NCBI RefSeq assembly: GCF_036226765.1
Contig: NZ_CP109017.1
Span: forward strand, 2,858,501-2,922,500
DNA length: 64,000 nt
Direction: 5' to 3'
DNA from: Streptomyces sp. NBC_00670
GTDB taxonomy: Bacteria > Actinomycetota > Actinomycetes > Streptomycetales > Streptomycetaceae
This document shows, piece by piece, positions 25,537 to 32,646 of this stretch. Position 1 is the first letter of the stretch. Each line of letters starts with the position of its first letter. Position numbers and translations under genes: made by a program. A model generated the notes under the pieces. The model saw nothing but the letters and a program-made list of their open reading frames with translations. It did no database searches and was not told the DNA's origin.

Positions 25537-27824
25537 AGGGCGGTCGCCTCCTCGGGGGTGGGGGCGGGGATGCGTGTCTCGACGGGGACGACCGGCGGCA
25601 GCGTGTCCTCGGCGGCGCCCAGGAAGACCCGGCGCACCACGCGCTCGGCGGCCTGTCCGTCGTCGTACTCGCAGAACCGGTGGCGGAAGGCGGCGAGCGC
25701 CTTGCGGGCGCCGTCGTCGCGCCAGGCGTCGGTGGCGAGGATCTCCGTCAGCTCCTCCTGGCTCCGTGCGACGGGGCCGGGGGCCTCGGCCATCAGGTCG
25801 AAGTAGACGCCGCGGGTGGAGGCGTAGGTCTCCCAGTCGTCGGCGTGGATGACGATGGGCCGGTTGAGGTTGGCGTAGTCGAACATGATCGACGAGTAGT
25901 CCGTGACCAGCGCGTCCGCGGCCAGCGCCAGCTCCTCCACCGGGTCGTACGAGGAGACGTCGATCACCCGGCCGGTACGGCGCAGCCCGGCGAGCGGGGA
26001 GGCGGCGTTGCCGTAGAAGTAGTGGCCGCGCACGAGGAGCACGGTGTCCCCGCCGAGCCGGTCGGCGAGGGCGGCCAGGTCGAGGCGGGGGGTCCAGCCG
26101 GCCTCGTAGTCGCGGTGGGTGGGGGCGTAGAGGATCGCGCGGCGGCCGGGCGGGATGCCGAGCCGGTCGCGGACGGCGCGGATGTCGGCGGCGGTGGCGC
26201 GGTAGTAGACGTCGTTGCGCGGATAGCCGTGGTCGAGCGGGGTCCAGCGGGAGGGGTAGGCGCGCTCCCACATGCGGGTGGAGTGGCTGTTGGCGGAGAC
26301 GCTGTAGTCCCACTTGTCGACGCGGGCCAGCAGCGCCTCGAAGTCGAGCCCCTTGGCGGCGGCGGGGAAGTCGAGCTGGTCCAGGCCCATCCGCTTCAGC
26401 GGGGTGCCGTGGTGGGTCTGGAGGTGGACCGCGTCCGGGCGCTTGACCACCGCGTTGGGGAAGTTGACGTTGTTGACCAGGTACTTCGCCCGGGCCATGA
26501 CGTCCCAGTAGCGGCGGGTGCCGGGCACCACGTGATCCGTGCCGGGCGGCAGCAGGGCGGCGCGCTCGCGCGAGACCACCCACACCTGATGGATGTCCGG
26601 GGCGAGCGCGGCGAGCCGTCGGGCGATCGCGGCCGGGTTGCAGGCGACACCGCGGTCCCAGTACGCGGAGAACACCGCGAGGCCCGGATCGACGGGCCCG
26701 CTCAGCGCCCTGCGGTAGCGGTGATCGTCGAGCCGGGCGACGGCCAGCCGGCGGCCCGCGACGACCGCCTTCCTGACCGTGCGGCGGCGCTGGTTGGCGG
26801 CCTGGAGGGCGCGGTACTTCGCATACGCGTTCTCCTCCAGGAGGGAGCGGCGGATGCCCTCGAAGCCGCCGGGGCGGCGGTAACCCTCCGGGCGCAGGCG
26901 CACGGCGGCGCGCGAGGCGCGCGCGAAGAACTCGCGCGCCACCGGCTCGGGCATGCCGCTGCGGGCGAAGGTGCGCAGGAAGTCGCGGACCATCACGTCG
27001 TACAGCACCGCGCGGGGCCGCCCGGGGACCTCCCGCTCGGCCATCAGCCGTTGCAGCCGCTCGTACCGCCCGATCAGCGCGTACCGCTCCTCGGGCGTGG
27101 GCGGCGGCAGGCTCTCGGGGCGCAGCACGCGGTCCTCGTAGACGGGCTGGTGCAGACAGGCGATCCGGTCGGCGTGCAGCAGCAGGCTGTACGCGAGGTA
27201 CGCCTCGTCGCCCGCCGCCTCCCGGGTGGCGGGCAGCGCCTCGTGCGCCCGCCAGAACTCCGCGCGGACCACGCGGGCGCCGAGCAGCGGGGTGAGCCGG
27301 AGCAGGTTGGGGAAGTCGGCGAGGGCCGGGGTGCGGCGGCCGGTGCGGGCGAAGATCCAGCCGTCGCCGCTGCGGGCGGCGACGGTGTCCCAGGTGGAGC
27401 GGATGTGGTCGACGGTGAGGACCTGCACGTCGGGCGGGAGTTCCGCGGTGCGGTCGGCGAGGGTGCGCAGCGCGCCCGGGGGCAGTCCGTCCTTGGCGCG
27501 GACGAAGTGCAGCCAGGCCCCGGTGGCGCGGTCGGCGCCGGCCGCGCGGGCGGCGGTGTCGTCCGTGCCGCCGGGCAGCGGCACCACGCGCACCCGGCCG
27601 TCGCGCGGCGCCGCCCGCTCGGCCTCCCGCCGGGCGCGGTCGCCGACGGCGGCGACGACGATCTCGACGGCGCCGTCGGTGACCCCGGTGCTTCCGTCCT
27701 GGGTGCTTCCGTCCCGGGTGCTTCCGCCGCCGGTGAACGGCTGGGCGGCGAGCGCGTCGAGCAGCTCGGCGAGGTGCCCCTGGACGTCGGGGCCGTACAC
27801 GACGACGCTCAGACCTGGTTGCAC
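25533..27824 (-). CDS. CDP-glycerol glycerophosphotransferase (TagF-like), with degenerate GT2-like N-terminus
   Basis: Wall-polymer polymerase of 763 aa from a GTG preceded by GAGGGAGG. The first 350 residues resemble a GT2 fold (LSVVVYGPDVQGHL) that lacks the usual DxD. From about residue 378 the TagF-type domain has CNPAAIARRL, LQTHHGTPLKRMGLD, SANSHSTRMWERAY, YAPTHRDYEAGW and VTDYSSIMFDYANLNRP. It lies upstream of the GT2 gene with a GTGA overlap and downstream of the TagH/TagG exporter on the same strand. It could add glycerol-phosphate or another polyol-phosphate unit. Confidence 0.88.
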   Translation of the reverse strand: MQPGLSVVVYGPDVQGHLAELLDALAAQPFTGGGSTRDGSTQDGSTGVTDGAVEIVVAAVGDRARREAERAAPRDGRVRVVPLPGGTDDTAARAAGADRATGAWLHFVRAKDGLPPGALRTLADRTAELPPDVQVLTVDHIRSTWDTVAARSGDGWIFARTGRRTPALADFPNLLRLTPLLGARVVRAEFWRAHEALPATREAAGDEAYLAYSLLLHADRIACLHQPVYEDRVLRPESLPPPTPEERYALIGRYERLQRLMAEREVPGRPRAVLYDVMVRDFLRTFARSGMPEPVAREFFARASRAAVRLRPEGYRRPGGFEGIRRSLLEENAYAKYRALQAANQRRRTVRKAVVAGRRLAVARLDDHRYRRALSGPVDPGLAVFSAYWDRGVACNPAAIARRLAALAPDIHQVWVVSRERAALLPPGTDHVVPGTRRYWDVMARAKYLVNNVNFPNAVVKRPDAVHLQTHHGTPLKRMGLDQLDFPAAAKGLDFEALLARVDKWDYSVSANSHSTRMWERAYPSRWTPLDHGYPRNDVYYRATAADIRAVRDRLGIPPGRRAILYAPTHRDYEAGWTPRLDLAALADRLGGDTVLLVRGHYFYGNAASPLAGLRRTGRVIDVSSYDPVEELALAADALVTDYSSIMFDYANLNRPIVIHADDWETYASTRGVYFDLMAEAPGPVARSQEELTEILATDAWRDDGARKALAAFRHRFCEYDDGQAAERVVRRVFLGAAEDTLPPVVPVETRIPAPTPEEATAL

Positions 27825-28026
27825 ACGGCCTCCCTCGCTCCCCCGCGCCCCGGCGCCCCTGGTGAACGCCGACGGGGACGACACCAGGCCATCGTTGCAC
27901 CAAAGGGGCAAAAGGGGTGGGTGCGGTTGCGCCTCAGGAGGGAAGCGGGGGGGCGGGCCGGGGCGGCTCGCGGGGTTTGCCTGGCGGGGGCTTGCGCGGG
28001 TTGCCGACCGGGGGCCCCGGGTCTGC

Positions 28027-28947
28027 CTACCGGGGCGCCTTCCGTGCCTTGTCGGGGCCGCCGGTGAACTCCTCGTACGCCGCCAGGACCTCGTCCGTCG
28101 GCCCGTCCATGCGCAGTTCGCCGCGCTCCAGCCACAGCACGCGGTCACAGGTGTCGCGGATCGACTTGTTGCTGTGGCTGACCAGGAAGACGGTGCCGGC
28201 GTGCGCGCGCAGCTCCCTGATGCGCTGCTCGGAGCGCTTCTGGAAGGAGCGGTCGCCGGTGGCCAGGGCCTCGTCGACGAGGAGGACGTCGTGGTCCTTG
28301 GCGGCGGCGATGGAGAACCGCAGCCGGGCGGCCATGCCGGAGGAGTACGTGCGCATGGGGAGCGTGATGAAGTCGCCCTTCTCGTTGATGCCGGAGAAGT
28401 CGACGATCCCCTGGTAGCGCTCCTTGACCTGCTCGCGGGACATGCCCATGGCGAGCCCGCCGAGGTAGACGTTGCGCTCGCCGGTGAGGTCCTTCATCAG
28501 GGCCGCGTTGACGCCGAGGAGGGAGGGCTGGCCGTCGGTGTAGATACGGCCGTTCTCCACGGGGAGCAGTCCGGCGACTGCCTTGAGCAGCGTGGACTTG
28601 CCCGAGCCGTTGGTGCCGATCAGGCCGATGGCCTCGCCCCGGTAGGCGGTGAAGGACACGTTCCGCACGGCGTGCACCGTGCGCACGCCCGCCGCCTTCT
28701 CGGCCTGCTTGCGGCGCAGCATCCGGTTGAGCGCGGCGGTGGCGGCGCCCCGGCCGGCGCCGGTGCCGTTGACGCGGTAGACGATGTCGACGGCGTCACA
28801 GACGACGGTGGGGGCGGGAGCCGGGGGCGCGGCTTTCGTCAGGCCGGTGGTCCTGAGGTCGGTCGTCATGCGGTCGCTCGTCATCCGGTCGCTCGTCATG
28901 CGGTCGCTCGTCATGCGGTCGCTCGTCCTGAGATCGGTGTCAGCCAC
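28027..28947 (-). CDS. tagH: Polysaccharide/teichoic acid exporter ATPase (TagH-like)
   Basis: ABC ATPase of 306 aa. Residues 1-45 hold a repetitive MTSDR leader; the ATPase has Walker A LIGTNGSGKST, the signature YSSGMAARLRFSIAAA and Walker B VLLVDEALATGD, all typical of the O-antigen/teichoic acid export class. The GTG start at 28945-28947 overlaps the permease stop by 8 bp, so the pair is translationally coupled. Together they should flip a lipid-linked wall polymer made by the neighbouring GT2 and TagF-like enzymes. Confidence 0.9.
   Translation of the reverse strand: MADTDLRTSDRMTSDRMTSDRMTSDRMTTDLRTTGLTKAAPPAPAPTVVCDAVDIVYRVNGTGAGRGAATAALNRMLRRKQAEKAAGVRTVHAVRNVSFTAYRGEAIGLIGTNGSGKSTLLKAVAGLLPVENGRIYTDGQPSLLGVNAALMKDLTGERNVYLGGLAMGMSREQVKERYQGIVDFSGINEKGDFITLPMRTYSSGMAARLRFSIAAAKDHDVLLVDEALATGDRSFQKRSEQRIRELRAHAGTVFLVSHSNKSIRDTCDRVLWLERGELRMDGPTDEVLAAYEEFTGGPDKARKAPR
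28864..28923 (-). repeat. 15-bp tandem repeat encoding SDRMT at the TagH N-terminus
   Basis: Four 15-bp units (three identical, one single-base variant). Each carries an in-frame ATG, so the gene has several alternative starts. Confidence 0.95.
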
Positions 28948-29878
28948 GGCCGTACGTCTCCTCGGCCTTCCAGAAGTAGATGAACCCGCCGACGCCGGCG
29001 AGCAGCGCCCAGCCGGTCGCGACGGCCCACACGTGCGGCGGGAGCTGGCTCGCGTGGAAGCTGTCGATGAGCGCGAAGCGCATGAGGTCGATGTAGACGG
29101 CGGCCGGGTTGCACTGCAGGGCGAGCAGCACGGCGTGCGGCAGGTCCCGGTCGCGCATGACGTGGTCGATGCTCCACATCACGCCGGACACGTACATCCA
29201 CGTCCGCAGCACGAACGGCATGAGCTGCGCGATGTCCGGGGTCCTGGCGCCCCAGCGGGCCATCACCATGGCCACACCGGCGTTGAAGCAGAACTGGAGC
29301 GTGAGCGCGGGCAGCACGAGCAGCCAGGAGGCGCTGACCGGCACGCCGAACGCGAGCAGGATCACCACCAGCGCGCACATCGAGAACAGCAGCTGCTGGA
29401 GCTGCTGGAGCGCGAACGACACGGGCAGCGCGGCACGCGGGAAGTGCAGCGCCCGGACGAGACCGAGGTTGCCGGAGATCGCGCGGGTGCCGGACATGAT
29501 CGAGCTCTGCGTGAACGTCCACACGAACACGCCCGTGACCAGGAACGGGACGTAGTCCGGGACACCCCTCTTGGTGCCGAGCAGGATGCCGAAGATCAGG
29601 AAGTAGACCGCGGCGTTGAGCAGCGGGTTGGCCACCTGCCAGAGCTGGCCGAGCTTCGCCTGGCTGTACTGGGCGGTCAGCTTGGCGGTGGCGAAGGCAC
29701 GGATGAAGTGCCGGCGGGCCCAGAGCTGACGGCCGTACTCGGGCAGGGAGGGACGGGCGCCGCTGACCGACAGCCCGTACCGGGCGGCGAGCTGTGCGGG
29801 GGTCTCGGCGGGGGGCGCGGCGGCCGGCGCCGGGGAGTCGGCGGCCGTCGGGGGCGGGGGTTGCAGGACCTGGCTCAC
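28940..29878 (-). CDS. tagG: Polysaccharide/teichoic acid exporter permease (TagG-like)
   Basis: ABC-2 type membrane subunit of 312 aa with a Pro/Ala-rich cytoplasmic N-terminus (SQVLQPPPPTAAD) and six hydrophobic helices. The segment YSQAKLGQLWQVANPLLNAAVYFLIFG is the characteristic start of the TagG/Wzm family. The GTG at 29878 is preferred because the Pro-rich tail begins there; the frame is open further upstream across the divergent promoter region. It is the first gene of the exporter/polymerase run. Confidence 0.9.
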   Translation of the reverse strand: MSQVLQPPPPTAADSPAPAAAPPAETPAQLAARYGLSVSGARPSLPEYGRQLWARRHFIRAFATAKLTAQYSQAKLGQLWQVANPLLNAAVYFLIFGILLGTKRGVPDYVPFLVTGVFVWTFTQSSIMSGTRAISGNLGLVRALHFPRAALPVSFALQQLQQLLFSMCALVVILLAFGVPVSASWLLVLPALTLQFCFNAGVAMVMARWGARTPDIAQLMPFVLRTWMYVSGVMWSIDHVMRDRDLPHAVLLALQCNPAAVYIDLMRFALIDSFHASQLPPHVWAVATGWALLAGVGGFIYFWKAEETYGRG

Positions 29879-29962
29879 GTCCGCTGCTTTCGGAGGAGGG
29901 CGGGCCCGTCGGCGTGCGCCGGCCACTTGCCTGGCCGTCGGTACGTCGGGACGGGACCGTAT

Positions 29963-30002
29963 CGTCGCAACGCGAGCGTAGGCCGAACCCACGTCGCAAC
30001 GC
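29963..30002. promoter_or_regulatory. Direct repeats between tagG and the TetR gene
   Basis: CGTCGCAACGC occurs at 29963-29973 and 29992-30002, 29 bp apart (nearly three helical turns), just upstream of the TetR gene. It is a candidate operator for that regulator. Confidence 0.5.
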
Positions 30003-30041
30003 AACCGTTTCGTCGTCACGCTCGCCCTATGCTTGGGCCGC

Positions 30042-30680
30042 ATGACGAGCAGAGCCGACGCGGACAGGGAGCGCCAGGGCGGGACCCGGCGGCGACGGGC
30101 CCCGGCCGGGGCGGCCGTGCTCCGGCCCGAGGTCACGGAGGCGATCCGCGCGGCCGTCTTCGAGGAGCTGGCGGCCGTCGGCTACGCGCGCATGTCGATC
30201 GAGGGCATCGCCCGGCGGGCGGGCGTCGGCAAGACCGCGGTGTACCGGCGCTGGCGCTCCAAACTGCACCTCGTGCTCGACCTGGTCTCGGCGCTGGCGG
30301 TGCAGGGGCTGCCCGCCCCGGACACCGGCTCGCTGGAGACCGATCTGCGGCTGCTGTACGAGGTGACCTCGCGCGCCCTGCGCCACCCGGTGGCCGGTCA
30401 GATCCTGCCCGACCTGCAGGCGGAGGCGGCCCGCAACCCGGAGATCGCGGAGGCGCTGCAGAAGACCCTGCGCGAGGGCCAGCAGTCGGTGACCCGCGGC
30501 ATCGTCGCGGCGGCGACGGCCCGCGGCGAGATCCGCGACACCGCCGACGAGAGCCTGGCCCTCGACCTCATCTCCGGCCCCCTGTACTGGCGCACAGTGG
30601 TAGCCCGCGAACCAAAGCTCCCGAAGGGCTATCTGGCAAGCCTGGCGAGGGCGACGGCGGGGGCGCTGCGGGCGTTGTGA
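30042..30680 (+). CDS. TetR-family transcriptional regulator
   Basis: DNA-binding repressor of 212 aa. A basic leader (residues 1-25) precedes the helix-turn-helix MSIEGIARRAGVGKTAVYRRWRSK, which is the standard TetR recognition motif. The C-terminal ligand domain ends YLASLARATAGALRAL and resembles TetR proteins with a WHG-like domain. It is divergent from tagG, so it may control the exporter, itself, or both. The ATG at 30042 is favoured over an upstream TTG because of typical protein length. Confidence 0.9.
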   Translation: MTSRADADRERQGGTRRRRAPAGAAVLRPEVTEAIRAAVFEELAAVGYARMSIEGIARRAGVGKTAVYRRWRSKLHLVLDLVSALAVQGLPAPDTGSLETDLRLLYEVTSRALRHPVAGQILPDLQAEAARNPEIAEALQKTLREGQQSVTRGIVAAATARGEIRDTADESLALDLISGPLYWRTVVAREPKLPKGYLASLARATAGALRAL

Positions 30681-30689
30681 GGGGGGCGC

Positions 30690-30792
30690 GCCCTTAGGGG
30701 CGCGGGGCTGTGCTTGATCTGCGGCTCCGCCGCGCGGACGCGAGCAACCGCGCTCCGTCAGGGGCGCGGGGAACTGCGCGACCAGCCACAAT
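30690..30792. repeat. Dispersed repeat, copy 2 (long A form)
   Basis: Contains AGGGGCGCGGGGCTGTG, the conserved GCGGCTCCGCCGCGCGG segment and AGGGGCGCGGGGAACTGCGC followed by ACCAGCCACA. It occupies the gap between the convergent TetR and AraC genes, starting 9 bp past the TetR stop. Confidence 0.85.
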
Positions 30793-30828
30793 GCACCCGC
30801 ACCCGCCGAACCCCCAGAACCCCCCGAG

Positions 30829-31695
30829 CTACTGGGCGCCCCGCCACTCCCCCGGAGGAACTCCCACCTGCCTCCGAAAGAACGCGACAAAGTTCCCCAC
30901 ATCCAGGAACCCGAGCCGCCGCGCGCAAGCGCCCACCGGCACATCCGTATGCGCAAGCACCCGCTTCGCCTCCAACAGCACCCGCTGATCGAGAAACGCC
31001 TTGGCACCCGTACCGGTCGCGGCCCGCACCGCCCGCGTCAACGTCCGCACGTCATAGCCCAGCGCACGCGCATAGGCGCGCACCTGGTGCCACTCGGCGA
31101 AGTGCTCCTCGACGGCGGCCCGGTACGCACGGAAGACCTCCGCGTGCCGCCCACCGGACGGCACCGCCCCCTCCACGCCGCCCCCGGCCGGCAGCACCCG
31201 CAGCAACAGCGCCGCCAGCAGATGGGACAACAGCCCCTCGGACGCCAGTGCAGGCGCCGTCACCACTGCCTCATGCTCCCGGCGCAAATGCCCGGCCGCG
31301 AGCAGGGCGAGCTCCAGGCGCGGCGGATCCAGCTCCCAGCCCGCCGGAACGGCGGCCTCGGCGGCGGTGAAGCCGGCCAGGAAGGCGGGCCGGAACAGCA
31401 CCAGCGGACCGTCGCACGTGTCGACGTCGCTCCACCGGTGCACCATCCCCGGCCGGATCCACACGACGCTGCCCTCCCGCAGCCGGTAGCCGCGGAAGTC
31501 CGCCTCGTGGCCGCCCGCACCCGAGCCGACCAGGGCGAGGACGTGGAAGTCGGGCCGCTGCGGAAGCGCCCGGCGGCGCTGCGAATCCATGGCCCGCAGC
31601 GCCGCGAAGTCCAGCACCTCCACACCGTACGGCGCCCCCACCGCGGGCAGATACCGAAGCTGCCGCACCCCATCGTGTCCGTTTTCCACAACCAC
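30829..31695 (-). CDS. AraC-family transcriptional regulator
   Basis: Regulator of about 288 aa. The N-terminal half is a cupin sensor (GGHEADFRGYRLREGSVVW, MVHRWSDVDT). The C-terminal half holds two helix-turn-helix motifs, the second being LGFLDVGNFVAFFRRQVGVPPGEWR. The start is chosen at the GTG 31693-31695 with GAAAGGGG just before it; a second GTG at 31687-31689 is equally possible. The long upstream open frame is only GC bias. It is divergent, 81 bp away, from the alpha/beta hydrolase that it probably controls. Confidence 0.88.
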   Translation of the reverse strand: MVVENGHDGVRQLRYLPAVGAPYGVEVLDFAALRAMDSQRRRALPQRPDFHVLALVGSGAGGHEADFRGYRLREGSVVWIRPGMVHRWSDVDTCDGPLVLFRPAFLAGFTAAEAAVPAGWELDPPRLELALLAAGHLRREHEAVVTAPALASEGLLSHLLAALLLRVLPAGGGVEGAVPSGGRHAEVFRAYRAAVEEHFAEWHQVRAYARALGYDVRTLTRAVRAATGTGAKAFLDQRVLLEAKRVLAHTDVPVGACARRLGFLDVGNFVAFFRRQVGVPPGEWRGAQ

Positions 31696-31717
31696 CGCGC
31701 CCCTTTCCCCCACCGAG

Positions 31718-31737
31718 CGTACGACGCCACTCGTACG
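31718..31737. promoter_or_regulatory. Operator-like inverted repeat between AraC and hydrolase genes
   Basis: Perfect 7-bp arms CGTACGA / TCGTACG with a 6-bp spacer, midway in the 81-bp divergent region. It probably controls one or both genes. Confidence 0.6.
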
Positions 31738-31776
31738 GTCGGACGTGTACCCGACGACCAGGAAAGCGGCAGAAAA

Positions 31777-32646
31777 ATGACGGAAACCACAACCCCCACA
31801 CCCAAGCCCACACCTACACCCACGCCCACACCCACACCCGAAACGACGACAACCGTGCCCGTCCCCGGCGGCACCCTGGACGTACGCGTCGGCGCGGGCA
31901 CCGGCCCCGCGCTGGTGTTCGCCCACTACTGGGGCGGCTCCGCCGACACCTGGACCGGTGTCCTCCACCGGCTCCCGCCAGGCCAGGCGACCGTCCGCTT
32001 CGACCAGCGCGGCTGGGGCACCTCCCGCGCGCTGCCGGGACCGTACGGTCTCGAACAGCTCGCGGACGACCTGGCCCGCGTGGTCGAGGCGTGCGTGCCG
32101 GGGCCCTACGTGCTCGTCGGCCACTCGATGGGCGGCAAGGCGAGCCAGCTCCTCGCGGCCCGCCGGCCCACCGGGCCGGCCGGCCTCGTACTCGTCGCCC
32201 CCGCGCCGCCCCGGCCGCCCGCCGCGGTGACGGAGGAGTACCGGCAGGGCCTCGCCCACGCGTACGACTCGCCCGAGACGGTGGAACACGCCCTCGACCA
32301 CGTCCTGACCGCCACCCCACTCCCGGCCGACGTGCGCGCCACCGCCGTACGCGACAGCCTCGCCGCCGGGGAGGCGGCCCGGCGGGAGTGGCCGCTGCAC
32401 GGCATCGCGCAGGACATCACCCGCGAGGTGCGCGACATCGAGGTCCCGGTGACCGTACTGGCGGCGGAACACGACGTCGTAGAACCGCCGGAGGTACTGC
32501 GCGAGCACCTCCTGCCGCACATCCCGCACGCGACCCTGCTCACGCTCCCCGGCTCCGGGCACCTGCTCCCCCTGGAGGCCCCGGCCGCCGTCGCGACGGC
32601 GCTCACGGACTTCCTGGCACGGCTCCCGCGCCGGCCCGCACACTGA
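31777..32646 (+). CDS. Alpha/beta hydrolase with TP-repeat leader
   Basis: Hydrolase of 289 aa. The catalytic triad is visible as S117 (VGHSMGGKAS), D233 (AAEHDVVEP) and H262 (LPGSGHLLPLE); the oxyanion region is FAHYWGGS. An unusual Thr-Pro repeat fills residues 5-22. The ATG at 31777 follows GAAAGCGGCAGAAAAA. It may be an esterase or a haloperoxidase-like enzyme; the substrate is unknown. It is divergent from the AraC gene and its 3' end overlaps the convergent membrane-protein gene by 44 bp. Confidence 0.88.
   Translation: MTETTTPTPKPTPTPTPTPTPETTTTVPVPGGTLDVRVGAGTGPALVFAHYWGGSADTWTGVLHRLPPGQATVRFDQRGWGTSRALPGPYGLEQLADDLARVVEACVPGPYVLVGHSMGGKASQLLAARRPTGPAGLVLVAPAPPRPPAAVTEEYRQGLAHAYDSPETVEHALDHVLTATPLPADVRATAVRDSLAAGEAARREWPLHGIAQDITREVRDIEVPVTVLAAEHDVVEPPEVLREHLLPHIPHATLLTLPGSGHLLPLEAPAAVATALTDFLARLPRRPAH

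Noticed and set aside
23842..27903. 1353-codon frame that appears to join GT2 to a longer N-terminus
   Set aside because: Only the part from the GTG at 25536 encodes a GT2 fold; upstream is the shifted frame of the TagF-like gene, and the GTGA overlap marks the real boundary.
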